A DNA stretch of 64,000 bases from Aciduricibacillus chroicocephali (GCF_030762805.1 NZ_CP129113.1:1006001-1070000); one strand, 5' to 3'. Positions 1 through 7,966 are shown, numbered from the stretch's first letter. The notes: generated by a model not told the origin, from the sequence alone. Numbers and translations: made by a program.

Positions 1-5
1 ATAAA

Positions 6-359
6 TCAGTTTCCTTTTGGTTTAAAAATAAGAGCCGCAATAACACCAAAGACAATAGCTGCCGAGATACCTGCACTTGTTACTTCAAAGATTCCGGTTA
101 GTACACCGATGATTCCATGCTGTTGCATTTCCTCCATCGCTCCGTGTACAAGTGAATTACCAAAACTTGTGATTGGAACAGTTGCTCCCGCTCCGGCAAA
201 ACTGATTAGCGGCTCATACAGGCCAAGACCATCAAGTATAGCACCCAATACAACAAGGGTCGTTAATGTATGGGCAGGTGTCATTTTGAACACATCAAAC
301 ATAATTTGCCCGATTACACATATTAGACCTCCGATAATGAAAGCCCAGAGAAATATCAT
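6..359 (-). CDS. spoVAE: Stage V sporulation protein AE (SpoVAEb type)
   Basis: A 117-residue hydrophobic protein with several membrane segments and the glycine-rich '[16 protein letters not shown]' stretch typical of the SpoVAC/SpoVAE family. SpoVA proteins form the inner-membrane channel that moves calcium dipicolinate into the forespore and releases it at germination. Its ATG overlaps the stop codon of spoVAD (ATGA), so translation is probably coupled. It shares the same motif with SpoVAC two genes upstream, as expected for paralogous subunits. Transcription should be forespore-specific, from the promoter before the lipoprotein gene. The operon may continue past the window start. Family assignment is firm; the b subtype is inferred from length and gene order. 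Confidence 0.9.
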   Translation of the reverse strand: MIFLWAFIIGGLICVIGQIMFDVFKMTPAHTLTTLVVLGAILDGLGLYEPLISFAGAGATVPITSFGNSLVHGAMEEMQQHGIIGVLTGIFEVTSAGISAAIVFGVIAALIFKPKGN

Positions 360-1372
360 GCTTGTTCACATCCATTCTCAATGGAAACTGCATGTGCAAT
401 TACAGGAATCGAGTCATTCTGATTCATGCTAAGAGGGGAGTGAAGCGCTCCTGTTGCAACGAGCAGAACGCGATTCAATTTACCGCTGAATATTTTTTTC
501 ATGAAATGACCGTAAGTGGTAACAGCTGCACAAGCCGGTCCACTTCCTCCAGCTTGTACTTGCTGGTCATCTTTATAAATTGTCATACCGCAGTCTTTAT
601 AATTGGAATCATTCAGTTTAATGCCCTGCTTGCCTAACAATTCCATGGATATGCCATGTCCGATTTTTCCTAGATCGCCTGTTACGATTAAATCATAATA
701 GGAAGCGTCGACATTGCGTTCTTTTAGGTGGGTTACAATCGTATCAACTGCTGCTGGAGCCATTGCACCGCCCATATTGAAAGGGTCTGTGATCCCCATA
801 TCGATTACCTTGCCAATGGTTGCTGAAGTAACACTTGGCCCTTTACCTTGTTTGGCTAGAAGCACGCAACCTGCACCGGTAACTGTATGCTGGGCAGTCG
901 GGGGCTTTTGTCCACCGTATTCAGTCGGATAGCGGAACTGACGCTCGGCCGCAGAGTTATGACTTGACGTGCCGCTGAGCACATAATCCGCACCTTGTCC
1001 GTTAATCAAAAAAGCAGATAGCGCAAGGCTCTCTGTCGTAAGCGCACAGGCACTGAAAAGTCCAAAATAGGGGATCTCCAAAGTTCTTGCCGCGAAAGTC
1101 GTTGGGGTAATCTGATTCGTCAAATCTCCGCTGACAAAAAAGTTCACATTTTTTTCATTAATATTAGCTTTCTTCAAGGCAATATCACATGCTTGTTCCA
1201 TCATCATCGTTTGAGCCTTTTCAAAAGAAGCCTGCTCAAGCCACATGTCGTCATGAAGGAGGTCAAAGTCAGCTGCAATGTTTCCGGCTGCTTCATCTGG
1301 TCCTCCTACAGCTGCTGCAGAGAGAATGACAGGGTTATTTTTGAAAAGCCATGTACGTTTTCCAGTGAGCAT
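356..1372 (-). CDS. spoVAD: Stage V sporulation protein AD
   Basis: A 338-residue soluble, thiolase-fold protein. In the family SpoVAD sits on the outer face of the forespore inner membrane, binds dipicolinic acid and works with SpoVAC and SpoVAE in DPA uptake and release. Visible marks are the N-terminal '[10 protein letters not shown]', an Asp at residue 83 (SGDLTNQ) and a Cys at residue 109 in '[16 protein letters not shown]', near-equivalent to residues implicated in DPA binding in B. subtilis, plus the C-terminal 'GALHSPLS'. Length is normal. The start directly follows the spoVAC stop, and the end overlaps spoVAE by four bases. Very likely correct. Confidence 0.95.
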   Translation of the reverse strand: MLTGKRTWLFKNNPVILSAAAVGGPDEAAGNIAADFDLLHDDMWLEQASFEKAQTMMMEQACDIALKKANINEKNVNFFVSGDLTNQITPTTFAARTLEIPYFGLFSACALTTESLALSAFLINGQGADYVLSGTSSHNSAAERQFRYPTEYGGQKPPTAQHTVTGAGCVLLAKQGKGPSVTSATIGKVIDMGITDPFNMGGAMAPAAVDTIVTHLKERNVDASYYDLIVTGDLGKIGHGISMELLGKQGIKLNDSNYKDCGMTIYKDDQQVQAGGSGPACAAVTTYGHFMKKIFSGKLNRVLLVATGALHSPLSMNQNDSIPVIAHAVSIENGCEQA

Positions 1373-1846
1373 TTACATTCCTCCCAGCTTAAGAAATATG
1401 GCTTTGATCAGTCCGATAATAAACGCAGAGAACACACCATAAACGATAACTGGACCGGCGAGCTTCAGCATATTCGAACCAACACCAAGCACATAGCCTT
1501 CAGTCCGATGCTCAATCGCCGAACTAATAACCGCATTCCCAAAACCTGTTACAGGGACAGCTGTTCCCGCTCCAGCAATTTGAGCAAGTCTGTCATACAC
1601 ACCGAAACCTGTCGCCAGCATGGTCAGGAAGATCAGTGTCGCTACCGTTGGGTTTCCAGCTGTCTCTTCGGTGAAGTCGAAGAAATGGATATAAAATGCC
1701 GTTATGCATTGTCCAATAAGACAAATAATACCACCTATCAGAAAGGCTTTAAGACAATTTTTAAAAACAGGTTTTTTCACTTCATGTTTGTCTTGTATTT
1801 TTTTATAGTTTTCGATTTCTTTCGTTTGTTTCTTGCTTTCTGCCAC
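1373..1846 (-). CDS. spoVAC: Stage V sporulation protein AC
   Basis: A 157-residue integral membrane protein with a charged N-terminal tail (about 30 residues) and four or five hydrophobic segments. It contains 'IAGAGTAVPVTGFGN', the same signature seen in SpoVAE downstream. SpoVAC is the mechanosensitive-channel-like subunit of the spore DPA channel. It lies between the lipoprotein gene and spoVAD with almost no spacing. There is no spoVAA, spoVAB or spoVAEa beside it, so this looks like the shorter SpoVA operon type rather than the full spoVAA-AF operon. Confidence 0.93.
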   Translation of the reverse strand: MAESKKQTKEIENYKKIQDKHEVKKPVFKNCLKAFLIGGIICLIGQCITAFYIHFFDFTEETAGNPTVATLIFLTMLATGFGVYDRLAQIAGAGTAVPVTGFGNAVISSAIEHRTEGYVLGVGSNMLKLAGPVIVYGVFSAFIIGLIKAIFLKLGGM

Positions 1847-1860
1847 AGTCGTTCATTCCT

Positions 1861-2295
1861 TTACGTTTTTTTACGTGAAAGCTTTGTCAGCCACTCAATT
1901 TTCTGCTTAATATCTATGTTGCTGCCGCTCTTTCTCAGTTCCTGCTCGGCTTTGGCAGTTTCTGTAACCAGTTTGGTGTCACTAGAAATTTCAATTTTTC
2001 TGCCGGGAAACATTTTCGTCAGATCTTTCCTTGCCTGATTTTTAATTTGTTCGACCGTGAAGCTATGGTGATGGTGTACATCGAAAGCGACAAACAGAGT
2101 GTCCGAGCTATTAATTGCATGAACTGTTTTAATCTCCTTATAGCCGGAAAGTTTTCCTTTTGCTTTGATGGAAATTGTTTGATCCGGCTTATCAGGAGCA
2201 CTGTTTCGCAAATCCGCTTTTGTTGCCCCGTTGCCGCAAGCGGTGAGGAGTATTAGTGAGAAAAGAAGCAGTGCTGACATAACTTTTAGTTTCAT
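1861..2295 (-). CDS. YhcN/YlaJ-type sporulation lipoprotein
   Basis: A 144-residue precursor with a lipoprotein signal: hydrophobic residues 5-17 ending in a lipobox 'LLTACG' with Cys20. The mature part resembles the YhcN/YlaJ spore lipoprotein family, with the stretch 'LFVAFDVHHHHSFTVEQ' and a segment that pairs metabolic-looking basic helices. A four-histidine run lies near residues 74-77. YhcN-type lipoproteins are found in the spore inner membrane and help germination. As first gene before spoVAC-AD-AE, it fits the layout known from spoVA2mob-type operons. A weak ribosome site precedes the ATG. Family call is moderately sure; its precise role is not known. Confidence 0.75.
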   Translation of the reverse strand: MKLKVMSALLLFSLILLTACGNGATKADLRNSAPDKPDQTISIKAKGKLSGYKEIKTVHAINSSDTLFVAFDVHHHHSFTVEQIKNQARKDLTKMFPGRKIEISSDTKLVTETAKAEQELRKSGSNIDIKQKIEWLTKLSRKKT

Positions 2296-2329
2296 CGCTT
2301 ATCACACTTTCTTTAAGATTTTCTCTTTA

Positions 2330-2359
2330 TATTCTTTATTTGTTGCATGGAATTATGCA
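2330..2359 (-). promoter_or_regulatory. Candidate SigG (forespore) promoter
   Basis: On the minus strand a -35-like TGCATA (2354-2359) and a -10-like AAGAATA (2330-2336) are separated by 17 bases, close to the SigG pattern TGMATA-N17/18-CATNNTA. It lies 35 bases before the lipoprotein start and would drive the spoVA operon, which is forespore-controlled in known Bacillus. The -10 element matches only five of seven positions. Confidence 0.45.
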
Positions 2360-2368
2360 TCTATAGGC

Positions 2369-2408
2369 ATAAAAAAATCACGCGCGGTTTGAAACCGGCG
2401 TGATTTTT
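2369..2408. terminator. Bidirectional terminator
   Basis: AAAAATCACGC pairs with GCGTGATTTTT around a loop containing a second small hairpin, with A and T runs on the two sides. It ends the minus-strand HPr-like gene and lies upstream of the spoVA operon promoter. Confidence 0.8.
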
Positions 2409-2413
2409 CCTAA

Positions 2414-2686
2414 TTAAGCAATCTGTTTTGATTCACTAAATAGAGGAATTAGTTTTGGATAAACTTGTTCAGCATGATTACCTTCGATAATTAATAATAC
2501 TTCATCATGTGGATCGATCATGAAGAATGATAGCAATTTAGGAAGGTCCCGAGCATCAGCCATTGCTTCTTGATGATACAAGAAAATGTTAATGTCACGA
2601 TGAATTGCGAATGTATGAATTTCAAGAAGATCCTTTGTCATAAGTTTTTTCTGGATCTTAATTGTATGTGAAGCGATTTCCTGCAT
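2414..2686 (-). CDS. HPr-like domain protein without phospho-sites
   Basis: A 90-residue protein. Its second half ('ADARDLPKLLSFFM', then 'DEVLLIIEGNHAEQ') lines up with the HPr/Crh fold pattern 'vnlKSimgvmsL...G.eitisa.G.dae'. The phospho-accepting His15 loop of HPr ('GIHARPA') is not present, and the position of regulatory Ser46 is occupied by Asp47. It therefore cannot be a classical phosphotransferase carrier and may be a regulatory relative. A good ribosome site (AGAGGTG) precedes the ATG. It is a single-gene unit with its own terminator, divergent from moeA. Fold assignment is by eye and only moderately sure; function unknown. Confidence 0.6.
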   Translation of the reverse strand: MQEIASHTIKIQKKLMTKDLLEIHTFAIHRDINIFLYHQEAMADARDLPKLLSFFMIDPHDEVLLIIEGNHAEQVYPKLIPLFSESKQIA

Positions 2687-2788
2687 GATTTTTGCACCTC
2701 TGATTAATTCTTTTTGTTATCGTTCTGCAGAGAATGTATACCCGCTTGATAAATAGCTTAAACAGGGATCAATAAAGAACTTGTTTTC

Positions 2789-2817
2789 TTGAAAACGAGG
2801 TGCTATTGCTCTAGTAT
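2789..2817 (+). promoter_or_regulatory. SigA promoter of moeA operon
   Basis: TTGAAA (2789-2794) and TAGTAT (2812-2817) are separated by exactly 17 bases. It lies about 70 bases before the moeA start in the divergent gap with the HPr-like gene. Confidence 0.6.
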
Positions 2818-2887
2818 GACACTAAAGACAAGGAACGTATTCGTTTGTTTGAGGTATAGATTAAAAGGGAAAAGGAGTTGGTAATTG

Positions 2888-4153
2888 ATGCAAGCCAGAA
2901 AACCCATTCCGGTATGCGAAGCGGTTGAAAAAGTGATGTTGCATGCACAACCGGGAAAAATAGAATTAGTGAATTTTTCTGATGTTGGGGGTCGTCGTCT
3001 TGCAGAGCCGCTTATCGCGACAAATCAAGTACCTACTTTTGATAAGTCTCCATATGACGGATTTGCATTCAAAGCTTCTGATACAAAGGATGCTTCAAAA
3101 GAGAACCCAATTTGTTTTGAAGTGATGGAAAGAATCGGGGCAGGTGAATTACCAACAATTACTCTTGAATCTGGACAAGCAACCCGTATTATGACAGGTG
3201 CGATGATTCCTGAAGGAGCCGATTGTGTTGCTATGCTAGAAGTATGCAAGGATTTCCAAGAAAACGGAAAGCAATATATGGAAATGAAGCGTAGGATGGA
3301 AGCGGGACAAAACATTATGACAGCAGGCTCTGAGCTGGATGAAGGTGCCATACTTGCCGAAAAAGGTGCCTATGTAAATCCTGGAGTTGAAGCGCTGCTT
3401 GCTACATTTGGCTACAATGAAGTGAAAGTGGCTAAGAAGCCGCTCGTCGCCATCATTGCAACCGGAACGGAACTACTTGATATTGATGAACCGCTTCAGC
3501 CAGGAAAAATTCGCAATTCAAATGGTTATATGGTCGGTGCTCAGGCTAAGCGCGCAGGAGCCGATTGCAAATATTATGGGAAGCTTCAAGATGAATTGGA
3601 ATCAAGCTACAAAATGATTGAACAAGCATTTCATGAGACAGATATGGTAATCACAACAGGCGGAGTTTCTGTTGGCGATTTTGATTTAATGCCTGAGATT
3701 TATAAGAGACTCGGTGCAGAAGTGCTGTTCAATAAAATTGGTATGCGTCCTGGAAGTGTAACAACTGTTGCTGTGAAAGATGGTAAATTTTTGTTTGGTT
3801 TGTCAGGAAATCCGTCGGCTTGCTATGTGGGATTTGAACTTTTTGCACGGCCAATTATCCAAAAAGCTCTTTTTAACAACAGTTGCTATCATATAAAGGC
3901 GAAAGCAGTGCTAAAAGAGGATTTTCCAAAGCCGAATCCGTTTACTCGTTTCGTCCGTTCCAATATTGAGTACGGACCTGATGGACTAGAAGTACATCTT
4001 GCAGGCTTGGATAAATCGAACGCAGTCAGCTCTCTTGGTAATACAAATGCTTTAATGGTACTTCCAGGGGGAACACGCGGATTCAAGGTAGGAGATTTAG
4101 TGCAGGTGCTTCTGCTTGAAGAGACAAGGGGACAAGCAGAGTTTCAAATATAG
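2888..4153 (+). CDS. moeA: Molybdopterin molybdenumtransferase MoeA
   Basis: A 421-residue protein that inserts molybdate into adenylylated molybdopterin, the last step of molybdenum cofactor synthesis. Seen: the N-terminal MoeA domain with 'SPYDGFAFKA' and 'GAMIPEGADCVAMLE', then the MoCF-binding core with 'IIATGTELLD', 'RNSNGYM', 'TTGGVSVGDFD' and 'LSGNPSACYVGFE', and a C-terminal beta domain. The ATG is preceded by AAGGAG at 10 bases; a TTG one codon earlier is also possible. moaA follows after 16 bases, so the two form one operon. No moaBCDE or mobA are nearby, so the rest of the pathway must be elsewhere. Confidence 0.95.
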   Translation: MQARKPIPVCEAVEKVMLHAQPGKIELVNFSDVGGRRLAEPLIATNQVPTFDKSPYDGFAFKASDTKDASKENPICFEVMERIGAGELPTITLESGQATRIMTGAMIPEGADCVAMLEVCKDFQENGKQYMEMKRRMEAGQNIMTAGSELDEGAILAEKGAYVNPGVEALLATFGYNEVKVAKKPLVAIIATGTELLDIDEPLQPGKIRNSNGYMVGAQAKRAGADCKYYGKLQDELESSYKMIEQAFHETDMVITTGGVSVGDFDLMPEIYKRLGAEVLFNKIGMRPGSVTTVAVKDGKFLFGLSGNPSACYVGFELFARPIIQKALFNNSCYHIKAKAVLKEDFPKPNPFTRFVRSNIEYGPDGLEVHLAGLDKSNAVSSLGNTNALMVLPGGTRGFKVGDLVQVLLLEETRGQAEFQI

Positions 4154-4169
4154 ATAAAGGATGATAAAA

Positions 4170-5189
4170 ATGACTGCAAATCAAAAGCATGTGACAGATC
4201 GATTCGGCAGAACGCTTAGAGATTTGCGCATTTCTGTTATAGATAAATGCAATTTACGCTGTACGTATTGCATGCCGAAAGAAATATTTGGTGATGACTA
4301 TGCTTTTCTTCCTGAAGAGGAATTACTCAGCTTTGAAGAAATTTCTGATTTGGCATCAGGATTTGCCAAACTTGGCGTAACGAAGTTGAGATTGACCGGT
4401 GGTGAGCCGTTATTACGCAAGGATTTGGGAAAATTGGTTGCTAGTCTCACTGCAATAGAAGGTATAGAAGATATTGCGTTGACAACGAATGGCATATTGC
4501 TAGTGAAACGTGCTAAAGAACTTAAAGAAGCAGGACTTCAGCGTGTTAATATTAGTCTCGACGCGATTGATGATAATGTTTTTAAGGAAATTAACGGAAG
4601 AGGTGTCGTCGCGAAGCCTGTGTTAAAGGGGATTGACGCGGCAATTGATGCTGGGCTTGATGTCAAAGTGAATATGGTTGTCAAAAAAGGCATGAATGAG
4701 AATCAAATTCTTCCGATGGCTCGTTATTTTCATGGTAAGAATGTGATTCTTCGTTTTATTGAATTCATGGATGTCGGAAATCATAATGGTTGGGATATGA
4801 AAAATGTTGTATCCAAAAAAGAAATTGTAGACAAAATCAATGAAGAGCTTCCGCTTGAACCTGCTGAACGAAATTATTATGGAGAAGTCGCTTCACGTTT
4901 CCGTTATAAAGATGGTGGAGGAGAAGTCGGTGTCATTTCTTCGGTAACCGATTCTTTTTGTGGTACTTGTACAAGGATTAGACTTTCAGCAGACGGCAAA
5001 TTATATACTTGTTTATTCGCTTCGGAAGGATATGATATCAAATCTAAAATCCGCAGCGGCCTGGCAGGAGAAGAACTTGAAGATGATCTTGCTGCTCTCT
5101 GGGGGAGACGGACGGACCGTTATTCTGATGAACGCAGCAGTCTGGAACAGCCGCGAAAGAAAATAGAAATGTCTTATATTGGCGGTTAA
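4170..5189 (+). CDS. moaA: GTP 3',8-cyclase MoaA
   Basis: A 339-residue radical SAM enzyme that, with MoaC, turns GTP into cyclic pyranopterin monophosphate, the first step of molybdenum cofactor synthesis. The N-terminal cluster motif is '[10 protein letters not shown]', the SAM-binding '[11 protein letters not shown]' follows, and the second 4Fe-4S cluster cysteines are in '[11 protein letters not shown]...LYTCLF'. The chain ends in the characteristic 'YIGG'. The second ATG was chosen because AAAGG sits nine bases before it and abuts the first ATG. Same operon as moeA. Confidence 0.95.
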   Translation: MTANQKHVTDRFGRTLRDLRISVIDKCNLRCTYCMPKEIFGDDYAFLPEEELLSFEEISDLASGFAKLGVTKLRLTGGEPLLRKDLGKLVASLTAIEGIEDIALTTNGILLVKRAKELKEAGLQRVNISLDAIDDNVFKEINGRGVVAKPVLKGIDAAIDAGLDVKVNMVVKKGMNENQILPMARYFHGKNVILRFIEFMDVGNHNGWDMKNVVSKKEIVDKINEELPLEPAERNYYGEVASRFRYKDGGGEVGVISSVTDSFCGTCTRIRLSADGKLYTCLFASEGYDIKSKIRSGLAGEELEDDLAALWGRRTDRYSDERSSLEQPRKKIEMSYIGG

Positions 5190-5211
5190 AATCATATAAA
5201 GGAAGAAATGA

Positions 5212-5619
5212 ATGAAAACTTTTTATTTGAAATCACTCGCTATTCTTGAAGAAGCATCTAATGAGCTTAACCGTGTGGATATTGAACTGATTGACGGTCT
5301 CATTATCAATAGGGAAGACGAAAATCATGGTTGGATAGTTGAAGCTTATATTGATAAAGATTATAATTCCTACTTCATAAACTTAAAGGAACAGGGAAAA
5401 GTAATGATAGAGGTCAAAATTACGAGTGAACATAATGAGCCGGCAACTATGATTGCTGAGATCATTGGCATGAACGAGTTGGGAAAAGAAATAAATGTTT
5501 TGTTTCGAGGGAAAATTGTTGATGAACGCAAGGAGAGAATAGAAAAGAAACTGAAAGAGCTGATTGACCAAGGTTATCAGGGAGATCAATTGCTTGAAAA
5601 ACTAAAATCTTCTATTTAA
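5212..5619 (+). CDS. ywpF: YwpF-like protein
   Basis: A 135-residue soluble protein, nearly the length of B. subtilis YwpF, with the shared features 'KSLAILEE' at the start and 'LIDGLIINREDENHGWIVEAY' (quoted in part: LIDGLIINRED) in the first third, and a charged C-terminal helix. Function is unknown in the family. It follows moaA after 22 bases with an AAAGGA ribosome site and may be the last gene of the moeA-moaA unit. No link to molybdenum cofactor is evident from its sequence. The call rests on remembered family resemblance. Confidence 0.6.
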   Translation: MKTFYLKSLAILEEASNELNRVDIELIDGLIINREDENHGWIVEAYIDKDYNSYFINLKEQGKVMIEVKITSEHNEPATMIAEIIGMNELGKEINVLFRGKIVDERKERIEKKLKELIDQGYQGDQLLEKLKSSI

Positions 5620-5723
5620 ACAAAGAGCCCTTGCTTTTTATCCGGAAACGGCGTATCTTAAGTTTCAAAGTCGGCTATTTTAAGCAGACTGTCTGACGAA
5701 AGCAGATTGCAAGGAGTTTTGGA

Positions 5724-7094
5724 ATGATTAAACAGCGTCGTCCCTTTTATCAGTGGAAAAATGCACTTTCACCAGTACGTCTGCTGCTATTATTTTATTT
5801 GGCAGCAGTTATTTTTTCGACTATATTGCTCTCTCTACCTTTTGCTTACAAAGAGGGTGTGCATGTCGCATTCATTGACATCATGTTTACTGCTGTCAGT
5901 GCACTAAGTGTAACCGGTCTTAGCACAATTTCTATCGGAGATACTCTGAGTGTTCCAGGTGTATTCATACTTATGATTATTTTGCAGCTTGGAGCGGTAG
6001 GAGTCATGGCGCTTGGAACGTTTATTTGGCTTTTTCTTGGTAAGAAAATTGGCTTAAAAGAACGCAGGCTGATTATGACGGATCAAAATCAGACGAAGTT
6101 CGAAGGAGCAGTTAAGCTAATTGAGCAGATTGTAATTGTGCTGCTTACGATTGAGTTTCTGGGCTTTCTTATTCTTGGTACATATTTTCTCAAGTATTAT
6201 CCAGATCCGGGTACCGCATATTATCACGGACTTTTCGCTACTATTAGCGCAATTACAAATGGCGGGTTTGATTTAAATGGTAGTTCTTTGCAGCCATTTG
6301 CGCATGACTATTTTGTTCAGTTCGTTACAATGATTCTTATCATTTTTGGAGCAATTGGTTTTCCTGTATTGATTGAATTGAAAACCTTTATTTTTTCCCG
6401 AAATGATTCAAGACGTCATTTTCGATTTAGTCTGTTTGCAAAGGTTACATCGATTACTTTTTTCAGTTTAATTGTTGCAGGAGCAATCGGAATTTATTTG
6501 TTGGATGCCAATCAGTTTTTCAAAGGGAAGTCTTGGCATGAAAGTTTGTTTTATGCCTTATTTCAGTCTGTAACAACGAGAAGTGCAGGTCTTAATACGA
6601 TGGATGTTTCTCAGTTGTCTCAAGAAAACCAGCTTTTCATGTCCTTCCTTATGTTTATTGGTGCATCACCGAGTAGTGCAGGCGGTGGAATTCGAACAAC
6701 TACTTTCGCGCTTGTTGTGATTTTTATCATTACATATGCTCGAGGAGGACGCAGTATCAGGCTTTTTAAAAGGACTATTTTTGAAGAAGACTTGCAGAAA
6801 GCTGTTACAGTTACTCTGATGGCACTTGCATTTGTTTTCGTATCACTAATTATTCTTATGAGCATTGAGCCGTTTTCAATGATGCAGATACTATTTGATG
6901 TGACATCGGCCTTCGGTACAGTCGGACTGTCATTAGGTATTACCCCTGATCTCAGTACTTTCAGCAAGCTTGTACTCATGTTCCTCATGTTTGTCGGACG
7001 TGTAGGAGTTGTCACGTTCCTATTCATGTTCAAAAATGACCGTAAAGAGAATGAAAAATTCCAGTATCCGAAAGAAAGAATGATTATTGGATAA
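5724..7094 (+). CDS. ktrD: Potassium uptake channel subunit KtrD/KtrB
   Basis: A 456-residue TrkH/KtrB-type membrane protein with the four pore-loop repeats of the family, seen as 'SALSVTGLST', 'SAITNGGFDL', 'SVTTRSAGLNT' and 'SAFGTVGLSLG'. It forms a dimeric potassium pathway gated by a cytoplasmic RCK ring (KtrC type). A ktrC gene is at 11.5 kb, so the pair is likely a KtrCD system used for potassium uptake and osmotic adaptation. Good ribosome site AAGGAG. It has its own terminator. ktrD rather than ktrB is inferred from the lack of an adjacent ktrA. Confidence 0.9.
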   Translation: MIKQRRPFYQWKNALSPVRLLLLFYLAAVIFSTILLSLPFAYKEGVHVAFIDIMFTAVSALSVTGLSTISIGDTLSVPGVFILMIILQLGAVGVMALGTFIWLFLGKKIGLKERRLIMTDQNQTKFEGAVKLIEQIVIVLLTIEFLGFLILGTYFLKYYPDPGTAYYHGLFATISAITNGGFDLNGSSLQPFAHDYFVQFVTMILIIFGAIGFPVLIELKTFIFSRNDSRRHFRFSLFAKVTSITFFSLIVAGAIGIYLLDANQFFKGKSWHESLFYALFQSVTTRSAGLNTMDVSQLSQENQLFMSFLMFIGASPSSAGGGIRTTTFALVVIFIITYARGGRSIRLFKRTIFEEDLQKAVTVTLMALAFVFVSLIILMSIEPFSMMQILFDVTSAFGTVGLSLGITPDLSTFSKLVLMFLMFVGRVGVVTFLFMFKNDRKENEKFQYPKERMIIG

Positions 7095-7100
7095 CAAAAA

Positions 7101-7133
7101 AAAGGTTCCCATCACTTAGACGGGAACCTTTTT
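7101..7133. terminator. Terminator after ktrD
   Basis: AAGGTTCCC pairs with GGGAACCTT, with A run before and T run after; it serves ktrD and the convergent yjcZ-type gene. Confidence 0.85.
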
Positions 7134-7135
7134 GT

Positions 7136-7276
7136 TTAGCAGTAGTAGGCCGCTCCGACAATGATCAGAAGAATGAACAATACAACGATCAAAGCGAAGT
7201 TGCCGATACCGCCACCACAAGCAGGATAGCTTTCAACCTGAGTATATCCACAACCACAATTTCCACCAAAGAACAT
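7136..7276 (-). CDS. YjcZ-family sporulation peptide
   Basis: A 46-residue peptide found by reading the minus strand: a glycine and cysteine-rich head 'MFFGGNCGCGYTQVE' and a single hydrophobic C-terminal helix 'NFALIVVLFILLIIVGAAYY'-type ending in Cys46. This head-plus-helix design is characteristic of the YjcZ family of small sporulation proteins, usually annotated as spore coat or membrane components. The ATG is preceded by a strong GGAGGTG ribosome site. Five cysteines or so in so short a peptide suggest cross-linking, which is inference. It converges with ktrD. Confidence 0.85.
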   Translation of the reverse strand: MFFGGNCGCGYTQVESYPACGGGIGNFALIVVLFILLIIVGAAYYC

Positions 7277-7454
7277 ATACAGCACCTCCGTTGTTTTGTA
7301 GTACACTATAATGTATGAGAAGGGCTGTTAATTGTCTGGTCAATAGCCCATATTCAAAATAAGAATTGGGTCAAAGTCGCCGGTACTTCATTTTTTTGAA
7401 AATTGTTGATATGATGGAAGTGAAAACGCTTTATTATAGAGGAGGGCTAAAGGT

Positions 7455-7538
7455 AATGTGGGAAACAGCTTTTGGCATAATTTGCTTTTTAATTCTCGCT
7501 TTAAACATCGGGTATTGTGTATTTGATAAGGAACATTA
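7455..7538 (+). CDS. 27-residue membrane peptide (possible)
   Basis: An ATG with GAGGG nine bases upstream opens a 27-residue frame: 'MWETAFGIICFLILALNIGY' followed by CVFDKEH. It is one hydrophobic helix with a charged tail, the form of a single-span membrane microprotein. The frame is followed within five bases by a strong hairpin terminator, so it makes a neat monocistronic unit between ktrD/yjcZ and the Spo0E-type gene. I do not recognise the family. It could also be a non-coding transcript. Confidence 0.5.
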
Positions 7539-7542
7539 AGAA

Positions 7543-7567
7543 AGCCGGCATTTTGCCGGTTTTTTTA
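7543..7567 (+). terminator. Terminator after 27-residue ORF
   Basis: GCCGGCA and TGCCGG form a tight hairpin followed by a run of seven T. Confidence 0.85.
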
Positions 7568-7597
7568 ATAAAATTTGTCAAAAGTTTTAAATAGTAG

Positions 7598-7626
7598 TTT
7601 ACTTTTTGGAACATTCGTTCTATAAT
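7598..7626 (+). promoter_or_regulatory. SigA promoter with LexA-like (SOS) box
   Basis: TTTACT (7598-7603), a 17-base spacer and a perfect TATAAT (7621-7626). The spacer ends in GAACATTCGTTC (7609-7620), which fits the GAAC-N4-GTTC core of the Gram-positive LexA (DinR) box. A repressor bound there would cover the -10 element. The next gene downstream is the Spo0E-type phosphatase at 7751. Confidence 0.6.
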
Positions 7627-7675
7627 GGGGTTATCATTTAAATGCACTGCAATAAAAAGCAGTTGAAAGATTTTT

Positions 7676-7703
7676 GGCTACTACATACATTTTTATTGTA
7701 GCC
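7676..7703 (+). other. Leader hairpin before Spo0E-type gene
   Basis: GGCTAC (7676-7681) and GTAGCC (7698-7703) form a six-pair stem with a 16-base loop in the transcript leader, followed by TCTTT. It is a weak terminator at best and may be an attenuator or a stability element. Confidence 0.35.
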
Positions 7704-7750
7704 TCTTTCCGAACGGCAATGAAGCATCTTAAAGCAAAGGGGGCGCGGGT

Positions 7751-7933
7751 ATGTATTCCAAAGTATATTTGCAACGGAAGATTGAGCTATTGCGCCATGA
7801 GATGACTGAAATAGCCATTGAGAAAGGATTCTCAGACGATGAAGCAGTTAGACTTAGTCAGGAACTCGACTGTTTATTGAATGAATATCGAAGACTGGAA
7901 GATACAGGTTGGTATTCTTTGGAAAAGCCTTGA
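7751..7933 (+). CDS. Spo0E-type aspartyl-phosphate phosphatase
   Basis: A 60-residue protein with the Spo0E-family signature 'SQELD' (residues 37-41) between two helices, as in Spo0E, YisI and YnzD. Family members remove the phosphate from Spo0A~P and so delay sporulation; some paralogues are inactive or act elsewhere. The ATG follows AAGGGGG at a good distance. The promoter carries a LexA-like box and the leader a hairpin, so expression may respond to DNA damage, which is inference. Which family member this is cannot be told. Confidence 0.88.
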   Translation: MYSKVYLQRKIELLRHEMTEIAIEKGFSDDEAVRLSQELDCLLNEYRRLEDTGWYSLEKP

Positions 7934-7966
7934 ACAATTGATCAAGGTAATAAAAAGGATGTTTAA

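Noticed and set aside
109-637. Plus-strand open frames across spoVAE/spoVAD
   Set aside because: They are antisense to well-conserved sporulation genes and show no family features.
1193-2038. 281-residue plus-strand frame
   Set aside because: Low-complexity shadow of spoVAD, spoVAC and the lipoprotein gene on the other strand.
5620-5723. Possible c-di-AMP (ydaO-type) riboswitch before ktrD
   Set aside because: The gap is only 104 bases and the conserved ydaO elements are not visible.
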